Source: Archegozetes longisetosus
Lineage: Eukaryota > Arthropoda > Arachnida > Sarcoptiformes > Trhypochthoniidae
Length of the DNA: 64,000 nt
Direction of reading: 5' to 3'
Assembly: GCA_018873245.2 (NCBI GenBank)
Contig: JAEMBT020000005.1
Location: forward strand, 7,612,001 to 7,676,000
The notes beneath the pieces are model-generated. The model ran no database searches. It was given only the letters and a program-made list of their open reading frames with translations, and was not told where the DNA came from. This document shows, one piece after another, positions 35,207 through 47,212 of the stretch. Position 1 is the stretch's first letter. Each line of letters opens with the position of its first letter. The translations under genes were made by a program, and so were the position numbers.

Positions 35207-35325
35207 GTTTAGGGCCATATCACGCTGAAAACACCGGTTCTCGTTCGATCACCGAAGTTAAGCAGCGTCGAGCCTGGTCAGTACTTGGGAGGGAGACCAC
35301 CTGGGAATACCGGGTGCTCTAAACT
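35207..35325 (+). rRNA. 5S ribosomal RNA gene
   Basis: The 119-nt sequence starts GTTTAGGGCCATATCACG and ends TGCTCTAAAC, so the terminal stem (GTTTAG/CTAAAC) pairs. Internal promoter elements are intact: an A-box (GAAGTTAAGCAGCGTCG) and a C-box region (GTCAGTACTTGGGAGGGAGA, then CCACCTGGGAA). A T-run directly after the 3' end (ttttt) is the Pol III terminator. The sequence resembles arthropod 5S rRNA. It is a single isolated copy, not an array, and looks functional. Confidence 0.97.
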
Positions 35326-35837
35326 TTTTCTTTTGCCTTGTGGTTCTCTCAGTTCTCAAACTTATCATTTTTCAACCCTACTCTCTTATTTTTGCAAGTA
35401 AATGAGTCAAGCTTTAGACAATTCATTTTTAAATTCTTTTAAAAGTAGTCAAAAATATTTTTGTGCTAAGAGTTCATACATAAGCGACGTTGGCGTAAAC
35501 TTGAGCTGAATTATCCCCCTTTCTACCTCTATTTCTCATTTTTAAAGTTTCTCTTATGTTGAATGCTGGTCGAATGCTTAGTCAGCTTTGTGCTAACCTC
35601 TCCTCTATCTGTTTATTTAAGTCATTTATGTATTATTCCTTATATTATAGGAATGCAATAACATCTTCAAAAGCTTTTCGATCTTTTATGCTATTATGAA
35701 TCGAAGATATGGGGCTCTTTAAAGCGTAGAGCTTCACAGTTCTCAACCAGGTTTAGACTCGATAAAGGTTTATAATTAGTCTAATGAGTTAAGACTTTCT
35801 CTAGAAAGAAAACCGAAAATGTAAACAAGGTTGAACA
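35326..35837. other. Spacer between the 5S gene and POFUT2
   Basis: About 0.5 kb without ORF or repeat; it presumably contains the fucosyltransferase promoter and 5' UTR. Confidence 0.5.
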
Positions 35838-37202
35838 ATGAATTTAATTAACTTTTTAATCACACAGTTACTAATACTAAGCGTTAGAAATGATTTGATT
35901 ACACTAAGCGATAATCAATTTTGTGACTCAGAGGCACAACTATGTCATAATCACTTAAATCACAACAAATATAATAAAGAGTTGAGTGAGAAACATCTCA
36001 AATCGAAGCGCTATCTCTTCTATGATCTAAACTTTGGCGAAGGATTCAACTTGAGAAGAGATGTCTTCATGAGAATGGCTTTAATGGTCCACAAACTAGG
36101 CGCAAACTGGTCACTAGTGCTCCCGAACTGGTCATCAGTTCCGCATTGGAAGCAAAACAACCCAAGGCTTAAGAATGAGTTATTATTGAATTCGTGGTCC
36201 ACTTATTTCGATCTGAAAAGTGTTGGTCAATTCATTTCTGTCATTCAATTGAATGATTATATGGAACAGTTTAATCAAAACAATGAGATGACAATCGACG
36301 TGATCGTAGCTTTGGAACATTTTGCGGAAACCTTTGAGAGTGAAGGCAATTGGTTTGAACACTACGCCATCAATCACTGCAATCAAAGCAAATACTATAC
36401 AAAAATTGGTTCAAAAATTATTAATTTATACGATAGTAACGAAAATATAAATTATAAGCGTTTGGTTTGTGTCCAAATCGAAGGCTATGTGTCAACACTT
36501 AAACAATTAATTGAAGAAAACTTTTCCGAAGTCAATACTATTATGATATCGAACGCAGAAGTAATACTTCACAGCGATTTCGGTAATAAAGAATATTGGA
36601 CTGCAAGAAGAAGTATGAGATTCAACGATAAACTTATTTCGATCGGAGATAAGTTTAGGCAACATTTTTTAAACTCAAACGATGTTTTAGATAAGACTTT
36701 AGTTGATAGTGATTGGAGAACAATGAAAAGATCTCACGGACAAGCCATCGGTGGTCAATACTTATCGGTTCATTTGAGAAGAGGAGACTTCGCAAAATGG
36801 CGTTCAAAAGATGTACCAAATATTGATTGTGCAGTCAGACAAATCAGTTTTGCTTTGAGTCAGTTCGTACCAAGTAATAATGTCTTCATTGCTAGCGATG
36901 CTAATGAGACTGAATGGACAGATTTGAAGACATTGTTGAATGCCAGAAAGATCAAATTATTTCGTTTTACGTCGGATTCGTTAAGCGATGGCGAAATAGC
37001 TATTGTCGAACAATGGATTGCTAGTCACGCGATGCTTTTCATCGGTACTTACGATTCAACTTTTTCCTTTCGTATACAAGAAGAGAGAGAAATATTGGGC
37101 TTTTCTCCCAATACAACCTTTAATGCGTTTTGTGCCAAATGTGATCACAGACTTATGCTTAAGTTATGTAAACAAGAATCTCAATGGAAAATAGTATATT
37201 AA
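35838..37202 (+). CDS. POFUT2: GDP-fucose protein O-fucosyltransferase 2 (POFUT2), intronless
   Basis: This 454-residue ER enzyme attaches O-fucose to thrombospondin type 1 repeats. Residues 1-18 form a signal peptide (MNLINFLITQLLILSV). The GT68 landmarks are present: RYLFYDLNFGEGFNLRRD at about 58-75, where Glu68 matches the catalytic glutamate of human POFUT2; VLPNWSSVPHW; and the GDP-fucose motif VHLRRGDF at 311-318. A C-terminal block follows (FRFTSDSLSDGEIAIVEQW, FIGTYDSTFSFRI, EREILGF) with conserved cysteines in FNAFCAKC. Length is normal and start and stop are clear. Unlike vertebrate POFUT2 it has no introns. No ER-retention KDEL-type tail is evident; the protein ends KIVY. Confidence 0.95.
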   Translation: MNLINFLITQLLILSVRNDLITLSDNQFCDSEAQLCHNHLNHNKYNKELSEKHLKSKRYLFYDLNFGEGFNLRRDVFMRMALMVHKLGANWSLVLPNWSSVPHWKQNNPRLKNELLLNSWSTYFDLKSVGQFISVIQLNDYMEQFNQNNEMTIDVIVALEHFAETFESEGNWFEHYAINHCNQSKYYTKIGSKIINLYDSNENINYKRLVCVQIEGYVSTLKQLIEENFSEVNTIMISNAEVILHSDFGNKEYWTARRSMRFNDKLISIGDKFRQHFLNSNDVLDKTLVDSDWRTMKRSHGQAIGGQYLSVHLRRGDFAKWRSKDVPNIDCAVRQISFALSQFVPSNNVFIASDANETEWTDLKTLLNARKIKLFRFTSDSLSDGEIAIVEQWIASHAMLFIGTYDSTFSFRIQEEREILGFSPNTTFNAFCAKCDHRLMLKLCKQESQWKIVY

Positions 37203-39265
37203 TATGTGTGACAAAGTTGTGCAATATTTGAATTTAAGTTTTTTCATATGTCCTTTCATTTGTTCTAGTTTTTCATATCAGATTATACAAAACAAAAAAT
37301 TGTATTTATTTTACTTAAGCTTATTTTATATTGTAATTCAAAGCTTTTAAAGCTTTCATTATTTTGATTAAAGTTTACTCTAATTTAAAGTCATTAAATT
37401 GAAGTGGCTCAATGTTAATATTTTATAAATTTTAATTAAGGCCATCGATAACATCGCTACGCGATTCCTAAATCATTTTATTTGAAGTAAATAATTTACA
37501 TAACAGACTGACTGTTGAACGCCTCGAATCAGTTCCATTAATTAATAGGAAATAAATTAAATGGAATGCGAAGTTCTGGTTCTATCCGACTGCGAGAGCC
37601 GTTAAGTATCATATTTACATGAGAAAAGTATAACTCGTAGAGATATCAAGTTAGGCAGCATTTTATCTGGCTCGCATATGAATCCAAAATTGACTGATTT
37701 AGGATTTATTAAATTTATTTTCATTAATCCTTCGATCCTTCAACTAATCAACTCAATTGCACAAAAACTGAACTAATATATAGTTCAATTTTTTACCTAA
37801 ATAAAGTTAGCTTTTAATAAATGATCGCTTACCAGGTTTGAGATAATACAATGTATAGATTCTATCATGTATTTCATGCGATAGGTGTGTACTCTATAGA
37901 ATGCGAGGCAAAAACATGTCGAACTATCAGTTAATTATTGACTTTTGATGAACTAAGGATTTAGGTGAAAAAGTCAAATAAAGTCCTGAAGAATGTGATT
38001 AAAAAGATGAAAAACTAGTAGTTGTAACGATAATAGTGAATGAGATTTTGAATTTTGAGTAGTAGCTTCAAAGTGAAGTTACGCTAATTATTTCATCAAA
38101 TCTGGAACTAAGTAACTAAAAATACCTAAGTCTTCAACGGAATTTTGATTGAGAAACAGATATCGTAGAGGACTAGTTTAAAGCTGTAAACTTGAGTTAA
38201 TTTCAGGTTTAGAATGCGTTTTAAATAAAACTGATTCGATAGCTTTAAAACTATTTGAGTTGATTATGACACATTTCAAACTGACCTCTCTACAGTACTC
38301 AAGAAAAACAGTTTAACTTTTCCTTCAAATGCTTTACAATATTCTTTATCAAAATTGCTTATAATATCCATATCTGTAATACATCATTTCTTGCTATTGT
38401 TGACTTTATTACAATGAGAGACAAATAAATCCATTTTGTCTCCCATCAATAAACAATAACGATGAGAGCACTGTATGAAACCAATTGATGACTTCCTGAG
38501 AGACGTTTGAGTGACATTCGTATCATTTACAGTCGTCTTGTTCGAGTATCATATCCAAATTGCAATCTTGAAAATACTATCTTCAGTTGTTTTACATCAT
38601 ATTTACTGACCTTATGATTGAAATGAAGATTTCTAAACTCTGTCTCGCCAACTGTAACACAATACCTCAAATTACGGCTGAAATCGGGTAATTATTAGGT
38701 TTGAAACGAAATTCGAGTGCCGCTCTAATAGATAAGGATTCATTTATGCTTGGTATTGATGGCATTTCAACACTAAAGTGGTATTAACTACGAGTTAGAT
38801 AGAGCAAAGCCACTGGTAAAGAGAATCTGTAAAGATCTCAAATCATGTTTGGCATCTAATATATAAGCTGTGAAAAACTTATATTCTAATAATTAAATAT
38901 AATTTTGTATAACTCAGTATTCTCAAAGATTCTATAACGATAGATTTTAGAACCTCAAACAAACAGAAGATATGATTTCTTGAGTTATTAATCAAGCATT
39001 GAATCAGTTAATTGATATGATATTAAGACGAGTCAATATCTGATTAATAGATATATAATTGTAGCAATAAGCGTAGAACGTGTGGAGGTCGAATTGTGGT
39101 ATATAAATGATACTGCAATTCATGTCGGAGCCCAGTCCAGGACAACTTGTAAAATCCATAGCATTATTGGTCATAGTCATTTGAAATAAGTCATAATATT
39201 AAACGCGCAGCTATTGCATTGTCTTGATTTCGAAAATTGGTTCAAAAATATTGTGATAAATCAAA
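37203..39265. other. AT-rich intergenic region
   Basis: No coding exon chain or RNA gene recognised. The first few hundred bases contain AT-rich 3'-UTR-like sequence of the fucosyltransferase gene. Confidence 0.5.
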
Positions 39266-39973
39266 GGAGAATGCACACTCTATGGGGTTCGCGCCCCCAC
39301 GTAGACCTTCGATTTTTGTATATTGTTGGAAAGATCTTTTGAAGTACTAGTTAAATATGTGTCACTTGCCGTAAAGATCCATAGTTTGTGAGTTATAAGC
39401 AATAATGTGAAAAATACTCACAATGGCTTTTTACGAAAACACGAAATCCTCTTGGGTAGTATGTATATAATTTTGAAAAGTACTCATTGAGACGAATTAA
39501 TTATGTTTATCATTGCTGCCCTAATATATGCCAAAGGTCAAAATGAGTCCCTGAACTTACTAGAAGTTGGGTTCCAAAGGATGGGAACAAGGCTCACCAT
39601 ATTGAAAACGTAAACTCCAGATCAACTTCTGGTCCTTATGATACCACGCATGTGTTTCTAGATCCGAGCCCGAGGGTACTTTGCTTTGTACCCAAAATAT
39701 AAAAGTGGGTCAGAGTCTTCAAGACCTGAGCTTAAGACCACCATATTCATTACGCAGACTCTACTCAGTACCACGAACATAATGATATTCCACACATGGT
39801 CCCAGGTCCTGTCACTTAGTTACAAGTCGCACCGCGAGTTCGCCATATATAGTACTCTATAACCATGAACTAGGGATCTTCACGACAAAAGGCATATATA
39901 TTCTATCAGCACTTGATGAGACCTTTCAAATAATATATCGGTGACTATGTGGAGGCAGATTTGTGCATTCTCC
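39266..39973. mobile_element. ~0.7-kb TIR element (tip GGAGAATGCACA), non-coding
   Basis: The left end from 39266 aligns with the reverse complement of the right end to 39973 over about 145 bp, with small indels. Shared landmarks are GGAGAATGCACA at both tips, then CCCCACGTAGACC against CTCCACATAGTCAC and AAGATCCATAGTT against AAGATCCCTAGTT. The interior holds stretches related to arm B of the inverted repeat at 0.3-3 kb. No transposase is present. Confidence 0.7.
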
Positions 39974-41057
39974 TCTGAGAAAATGTGAAAATTTTGTGAA
40001 AGTTCCGATCATTAAAACCATCAATTTTAAGTTAACTTTAATTTTAAAAATTGCTGTTAGTTTGTATTAATTTATTGATCACCTGAACGGAAATAACAAA
40101 TGATTTAAGGTACTAAAAAATTAATTTAATGACTTCATTGTTTTTCTATTCCAAAGGAAAACCGAGTACAGTAGGCTTAAGTCAAATTATATTTTGGGAA
40201 GATGTTCAAGTCAACTAATAAACTAATTATATAAATTTTTTTGAACTTTTTAATACAAAATCTTTCTAATAATTTTGGTTTTTAAGATGTTTGCAGACCT
40301 TCATCAACATGTTCATCAATTGAATATACTTATCATTTGTAGTCGTTTGAAATTGTTTTGATATCACGTTGTTGATCAATTTTAATAAAAATAAATGAAT
40401 ATTAACTTCGAACTGAAAACACTTTAAAAAGAATACGCATACAATTGTTGCAATACGCATTGCGAAAAATAAGACAAAATTTGAGATTAATTCAAATTAT
40501 TTGAAAGTACAACTTCAAAAATAATGTCAATTTGATTCTGATCTGAGTCTTCAACAGGATTTCAATGTTATATAAAATTGTGAAACTGTAATATTTAAGT
40601 CCAAATTAATTTGCGATAAGAATTCATACATCTTGTCATACACTTATAATTTATGACTTTCAATAGTTCTTTTAACAACGGTTTCAAACAGAAATTAATC
40701 AATGACAAAATAAACTTTTTACAACTTGAGTATAAAATTCAAAAAATGGATACAACCTCAGTCAAACTAAACAAAATATGAAACCCTACCTTTGCGAATA
40801 AGGCTCGGTGTATCACTCAAATAATTTCTTATCTCCAAATTAAACCACTTTACTATTCAAAAGTATGAATCTCTTTTTTCGTATCTACTTTCAAAGCATA
40901 AGAGGAGATTTGATCAAATGTTTCAAAGGTTTTTAGATATTCTAAAGCGAAAAGAAAATCCATTGACTGTATGATATAGTCATTCGGTATAATTTGTTGC
41001 CTGCTACAGTTCAGAAGAAATTTTTGTATCTTAGAGACTACTTTTAACCATCGTACT
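39974..41057. other. AT-rich intergenic region
   Basis: No gene or repeat structure recognised; the ORF at 40266-40460 is AT-biased and domain-free. Confidence 0.5.
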
Positions 41058-41384
41058 CAGTGTTCCGCAAGGCTCGAGCTTTTAAGGCTCAGCGGCGAGC
41101 CTGAGCCTGAAGGATCTTCAAAAACTGAGCCTAGGCTCGAGCGTGACCGTATAAAAGAGAATACTAAGCCTTTGAAGAGAAATAATTTAGTGAGAGAACA
41201 TATTTGAGCTATAATTAAACATTTACTCAGGTTTGAAGTATTTTAACATGAATTCGACATACTTTAATGTTTGAATGGAATCTTTTGAAAGCCAATTAAG
41301 TTTCTTAGTGATCACATCATCATTCATTTTCGCACTTTCAACTCACTTTCAGAAGATTCACTCGAGCCCTATTACAAAGTTAGT

Positions 41385-41565
41385 TTTTCGCTGAAAGGCG
41401 GTCGGGCAAGGCATACGGATTAGGCCAGAGGAGGTTATAACCGAGAATATAAGGCCAGCACATCGCCGTTAAAGAAGTGTAGCGACTACGAGATTCGAAC
41501 CTAAGACCTCTATCCCAAGGTTCGACCCGCTGTACACAACAGACCAGTGACCTTCGTGTTACATC
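41385..41565 (-). mobile_element. tRNA-derived SINE-like sequence
   Basis: On the minus strand a degenerate tRNA-like head (GGTCACTGGTCTGTTG... then GGTTCGAATCTCGTAG, a near-consensus B-box) is followed by a GC-richer body (acggcgatgtgctggcc, ctcctctggcctaatccg). The head does not fold as a full cloverleaf, so it is not a working tRNA. Length and arrangement fit a SINE. Confidence 0.4.
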
Positions 41566-41777
41566 ACCAGATACAATCTGTCTTTTTTTCTAAACTCATA
41601 TATTGAGTACAATTTTTCTTTAATATTACGCATCGATGAAGTCCAACTTATGAATAAAGTATGAAATAAGTAGAAGAAAAGATTGTTCGTTAATCATTAT
41701 GTTTTGTTTAGTATCAAAAATAGTGTTTTATGGGTATATCTTAAGAATAAAAGAGAATGCCTAAATCCTATGTAAGT

Positions 41778-42699
41778 TGTCCCCCCGAGGTGCAAGGTGA
41801 AACCTACATCATTCGATAGATCTCTTCAAGTACTAACATTATGTCACTGGGCACTTTGCAATCGGAGCATCCCCCGAGCTGCTAGGGGGTGAAAACTGTA
41901 ATAAACTGGAAATTGCGCAATTTCAGTGTGTGGATAGTGTAATCCTACTAAATCAGATGTGCTAAGTCGAATGGCGAAAGAATTAAAACAAAAAAATCAA
42001 CCGTAACCGAGTTATAGGGGGTAGCGGGACTTACTTTTTTCTCAAAAAATCGCTTTTCATGCGTGAAATATATATCACTGAACTTTTCTCACCATTCTGA
42101 TCAAGAATATATATATATATATGTGTGTGTGTGTAGTATGTTTGCTCGAAAGTGTCAAACCAGAGTTTATATTATCATGGAACAGACACCGCCACGGACA
42201 ATTCTTGTACAAGAGGATGAGGTCAGGGGCGCTGGCGCAAGCCAATCTGTGATGGCGGTGACCCCGCCTGATGAGTCCCTGAACTCTCCCCACAATTGTA
42301 GTCATTTTTCTAGTCAGTCCGAGTCTAGTCAAATTAGGTCATTAACAGATCTTAAGGCCTTTCGAGAGCAACAATGAGGTATCGATGAACTCAGCTCGAC
42401 GAGGTGATTCCAATGATATTCCACATAATGACTTTGAGGTGGGGTTTAAAGTAATAGATCACATGGTAGGGTTAAAGATCACTTTACAGGGTCAAACATG
42501 GTACCAATATTTCAGCTCGGTGAGCTGAGTCCAATGATATATAGGTTGAGGGGGCAAGACCACTATGTCCAACTAACGTAATTTTTGGCCATACTGGTCA
42601 CAGGGATGTCTCAATTGACCCATTCCTTATATATTCTTATAGTATTTAGAGAGACCTTTAAAATGATATAGGTCTTGCCTTGCACCTCAGGGGGGCCAA
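41778..42699. mobile_element. ~0.92-kb TIR element nested in the hAT-like element
   Basis: The left tip TTGTCCCCCCGAGGTGCAAG and the reverse-complemented right tip TTGGCCCCCCTGAGGTGCAA continue as alignable arms of 60 bp or more (aaacctacatcatt against agacctatatcatt). The interior has a relatively GC-rich patch with an ORF to 42377 (from the ATG at 42179: MEQTPPRTILVQEDEVRGAG, Ser-rich after that). It has no recognisable domain and may be a transposon-encoded remnant. Confidence 0.6.
42109..42136. repeat. (AT)n(GT)n microsatellite
   Basis: An atatatatatat tract passes directly into gtgtgtgtgtgt. Confidence 0.9.
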
Positions 42700-44185
42700 A
42701 ATGGGCATCTCCTTCACGCTTCAAACCCGCAAACATTAGAATTAAAATTAAATATTCAAGATGAAATTCAAAAATATTTTCTAAAACTTTATTAAGAGTT
42801 TCAGACATTATGATTAAAAGAGTTAGACTTTGTTTAGAAAATAATGGACAATATTTTCAGCACATGTTATAAAGTATTGAATTGCTATTTCTAAATACTA
42901 ATTTTATAACATTGAATATAATTATTAAAAGTTTGTTTCAAAGTATCAAATTTTGAATCAATGAGTAATTTATTTCACATCTGATTCAAATATCAAAATA
43001 AAAAACATGTTAACTGCTTTATCTGAGTTTAGAAGAAAAAAAGACAGACTGTATATAATTATATTAATAGATGTGATTTAACTACAAAATTGATTCGAAT
43101 TTGATTTAACTTTCATATGTTCAAATTAATTGCTATAGAAATATTTGCATTTTATGTTTGCCTTATTTACTAATATTACAATCTACAAACTTATGCAGGC
43201 TCTCGGGCTCGACTTGCCGAGTCTGAGTCCTGAACCTGTGCGAAACGCTGTTGGTATTTAATAAGTAGTCAATGCAATAAGTAGTGAATTTGTTTACAAT
43301 ACAAAATTAGAATATTTGTGCATATATTGAAAAAACACTACTTTACAGGGATAATCAACGCATTAGGCTATAGTCTCCCTAAGATACAAAGATCTCTTAA
43401 TTAAAGAAATTAACGAAATAATATCCTTTATTGCTCAAACGATGGCGCATTCAATGTCTAAAAATCTGATACTAAGTATGAGATAAAGACCATTAACGTA
43501 GATCTTCAAAATCTTTCTTCCTATCTGTCAATCACTAATACGCGCACTTCAAAAAGTATGCTTTTGTATAATAAACCATTTAACTAATACTTATGTAGTT
43601 TAGTAGAAATGCCTTATTACTAAAGCCGTGAAATGTATGTATTCATCCATAAATTATGAGTGAAGTATGCGAGCATTTCTTTCCTTTTTCTGAATACTGT
43701 TATTATAAACAAAAGTTAGCAAAGACATATTTTGTGGACTGGTCCACAATAATAACGTTAATCATTGACTGTTTATGTGCTAAAACCTTGATAAGATGTA
43801 AAAGTATTGATATAATTAAGGGAGACAAACTTTAAACATCTGGCATGTAATATATTGATGAATACATATCTTTCATGGCTTTACTTATTACTAACAATTG
43901 GTTACTTTTAGTTGGCACAATTTCCTCATATGACTACAATTTTAGTTTCAGACTCAAAAATTCGTCAAACGCCACTGTAGATATTGGACCTTTTAATACT
44001 GATTGTCAATCTCCGGGGGTAAAGGTTTATAAGCAGATGATAGAAAAATCTAATCAAAATCTTTAAAGTTTTCTCATACTTTATAATACATGTATTCGTA
44101 TATCAATTTTAAAGAATAGCAGTTTTCAAAATTTACTTCATTGGAATAATTTATTTTTACAATCAGATAAATCACAGGAACTGTT

Positions 44186-44950
44186 TATGTTATTTAGCTG
44201 ATTAGCAGTAAATGTATGCAATATATGATTATTACATGATTAATCCAATCTGATTTATATGATTTGAAACCAAGTTGTTCCTAATTATCAGTTCAGCTTT
44301 ATTGCATACAATGAGCTGTAATTCTTAGTAAATTTGATTTCTTACTTAATTTATTGCTTAGTTTCATGTTCATCATTGGTTCGTTCAGTTTCCTTTTGAT
44401 TATTTTATAATTGACTATAACATCCGACTATGTCAAGTCAAAAAATGTCTGATGTTGTAGTCAATTATAAAATAATCAAAAGAAAACTGAACGAACCAAT
44501 AATGACCATGAAACTAAGCAAAAAATTAAGTATGAAATCAAATTTGCTAAGAACATCTCATTATATACAGTAAAGCTCAACTGATAATGTACTGTGATCT
44601 GCAACTGCTATTAATCAAACAGCCGAAATAGCACTTTGTTTCAACACATGCAAATTTGGTTTTTAGATCAATGCAATAAAAAATGATGCAATACAATAGA
44701 AAATCTAAAATTTTATGTTTTGAAATAAAGTGCTACTTCGGCTGTTTGATTAATATCAATTGCAGATCACAGTACATTATCAATTGAGCTTTACTGTACA
44801 TAATGAGATGTAATTCTTAGCAAAATTCTTAGCAATTGTAGATAACGTACGATTGAGGAACAACTTCGTTTCAAATCATATCGATAAAACTCAATTAGTC
44901 ATGTAATAATCATGTGTTGCATACATTTATTGCTAATCAACTAAATAAGT
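44186..44950. repeat. Cluster of interlocking long palindromes
   Basis: Three inverted-repeat relationships overlap. An outer pair, about 44186-44296 with 44845-44950, encloses the rest. An inner perfect-looking hairpin has about 150-bp arms (44283-44435 with about 44440-44595) and a loop of only a few bases. A third pair is about 44565-44650 with 44715-44800. The unit attgagctttactgta...ttcttagcaaa recurs in alternating orientation near 44300, 44570 and 44785. There is no ORF. It is probably a foldback element or several palindromic MITEs inserted into each other. Confidence 0.75.
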
Positions 44951-45056
44951 TGTTCTAATCTTTACAATATTAAGGCAAACGCATAGTAAGTTGAATTTTC
45001 CAATAAAAAGTTCAAGCAAAAATCATATTTTGATATTAAAAAGAAATTGTCAACAG

Positions 45057-45114
45057 TGTACGCGAACCCGACCCTATTCTACTAGTGGTCATTACACTAA
45101 CCACTAGGCCACTT
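45057..45114 (-). mobile_element. tRNA-like (SINE head) sequence
   Basis: The minus strand reads AGTGGCCTAGTGGTTAGTG, a match to the Pol III A-box (TGGCCTAGTGG). About 35 bp further on is GGTCGGGTTCGCGTAC, close to a B-box. The intervening arms do not form a proper anticodon stem, so it is a tRNA pseudogene or SINE head rather than a functional tRNA. Confidence 0.4.
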
Positions 45115-47095
45115 AAATAAAATAATCAACGCTTTTAAACTTATAGATTGAGCAGCTTTTTCACTTTATTTATATTCTATAAAATGGCTCACTTTAAAGT
45201 CAAATAAAACAAAAATCAAAAGTTACATTAACCCTAGCCATAGGGGGTCTACGGGTCAGTGTTAGACTTTTTGGCGCTCAATTCATCAAAAATTTCATTT
45301 CTTTAATCATAGTAGCATTTGCCAGAAAAGTGCATTTATTGCGAATAAACCTAAAATCTGATTCGATATAACTTTTTCAAACCTTAACATAGGGCGAGGT
45401 AAAATTCATTAATCCTTAGTGCATACAAAGTGAGCCAAAAGTGTGACTTCGACTCTGCAGAGAGCTTTAACTCTTTTCTTACCTATTTCAATGATATGGG
45501 CCTACAATTCATTTGGTGTCTAAAAGACGACTTTTTGAGTCTAAAACTAAAATTGTTTCATCTTAATCTACCGCTAAACTTTTTCTACAAAAACACGGAT
45601 ATTTAAAGCTATGAAACATTTTCTAAAAAATATAGTTTCATTTTAACAGAACTTTTCAATAAAAAAATTCCTAGTGTTTAACACGAAATAATATCATAAA
45701 TAAAAAATATTTGTATGGATGCTCTCAACTAATAGATTGAAGCCAAAGTTTGTTATCTATTGTGTAAGTGCTTTTGTTTACGTTTCGATCGTGAGTTAGC
45801 GTTTAACTTTATAAATCAGAGCATTCGGTTTCAGACTTTAGGTTCCCTTAGACCAAATCTCTAGCTATTGCACTATTTTCGATTATATATAAATAAAAAT
45901 ACTGTTAGCTACCTGAAATTGTTTAACAGATCGCAAATAATTGATATTGACTTTGTGATGCAGGCAATTCATAGCAAATTGTTAGAATATTAACAATAAT
46001 TGAAACGCACCGACAATAAAAATATCTATCTCTTAGAGTAATGAAATAAGTAAAACGCACTTAAAGTTGAGTTTCAAAAATGTTTATAAAAATTTATCTC
46101 ATTAAAACTTAAATATGAAGTTTATTAATTATAACGTGTAATTAAACATATGTTGAATTCTATTATATAAATAAAGTATGGGCTGGGCCAAATGTTTAAA
46201 ACAGAATCCGAAAAACAGGTTAACTCGAGGTAGGTTTTTTATTATCTGAACGATCAATTGTTCAACAGAAGTTCAGCACTTTAGAATCAAGCTTCTTAGA
46301 TATTCTCGGAGTTTGAGTTTAACTAATAATTTTTAAAAGTTATCTATTTGGTGAAAAATTCTTAGAAAATTTGATTTCTCCGATATTTCTGTCTAGTTTG
46401 TTTTGATTTTAGAATATAATTTCTAAGTGACTGACAAAATCTTAAAATTTTATATTAAAGCTAGAACACACATAATATATGATAGATTTTAGTCTATGAT
46501 TATCTTATGACTCTTATATGAAAATAAGGCAATTCTTTGTAGAAGATTGTGAAAAATTGTGATTATTTTCAAAATTGGAAAAAATATTGAATATGGAGTC
46601 TGTGTGTTATACGTTAATTGTTACCCAAAGCCTCGGATTGGTTCCTATACGTGAATAAAAACATGGGACACATTATTTTTCTACTTGCGCCATATATTTA
46701 TGGGTCCTTTCGAAGAAATTCACTAATGAAAGAAAGTATAAGATAAGGTCTATAAAAATTTTCCCATAATGCACTTGAATATTTATGTCAATTACGTTTG
46801 ATTACTACTATGAATTAAGAGTTTGATTTTATTCAGTTTTTCAAATTTCGTTTTACTAATCTATAAGACTGCTTCTCTTGTTTTTCTGATATTTAAAATC
46901 TAACATATACAGTTTCAAGTTTATTGTGAGATATTTTTCAGGAAACCTACATTTCGATTTTGAAAAATCCCCGGTTGGCTATAGTTTTCAAATTCCCTCT
47001 CTAGTTACAGTAACTTGAACTAGTTTGATAATCAATGCATCTATTAGATTACCTTGTAAGTTATAACCGTAACAACACACTTGAAAGCATTTGAG
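45115..47095. other. AT-rich intergenic region upstream of the pore-forming gene pair
   Basis: No gene recognised on either strand. Confidence 0.5.
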
Positions 47096-47103
47096 TATAT
47101 AAA
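47096..47103 (+). promoter_or_regulatory. Putative TATA box of the first aerolysin-like gene
   Basis: TATATAAA lies 110 bp upstream of the proposed ATG (47213), and tcaag/tcaga initiator-like sequences lie about 30-45 bp downstream of it. Spacing fits a Pol II core promoter with a short 5' UTR. Confidence 0.45.
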
Positions 47104-47212
47104 TTGAAAGCAGGGATAAAAAACTAACGTCAAGCAGTCAGACTTTTTCAGTCAATTAAATGAGGAGGCCTTGTTTTCTAGCGCATTTTGTTTTAGATCT
47201 TTCTCTTGAAAT

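Larger units (their letters stand above)
41058..43250. mobile_element. hAT-like element hosting two nested insertions
   Basis: The left tip CAGTGTTCCGCAAGGCTCG and the reverse-complemented right tip CAGCGTTTCGCACAGGTTC match well and have the CAG.GTTTCGCA form seen in hAT elements. Subterminal DNA at both ends is rich in GGCTCGAG/GAGCC motifs. The flanking octamers match only partly, so the target duplication is doubtful. The 2.2 kb contains a tRNA-derived SINE-like sequence (41385-41565) and a separate TIR element (41778-42699). No hAT transposase domain was found, so it is non-autonomous. Confidence 0.5.

Noticed and set aside
36020-37194. Several ORFs on both strands within 36.0-37.2 kb
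   Set aside because: All overlap the POFUT2 coding sequence in other frames.
43875-44066. 63-codon ORF beginning with a hydrophobic signal-like stretch (MALLITNNWLLLVGTISS)
   Set aside because: No recognisable domain, no convincing continuation exons, and AT-rich DNA often gives hydrophobic ORFs by chance.
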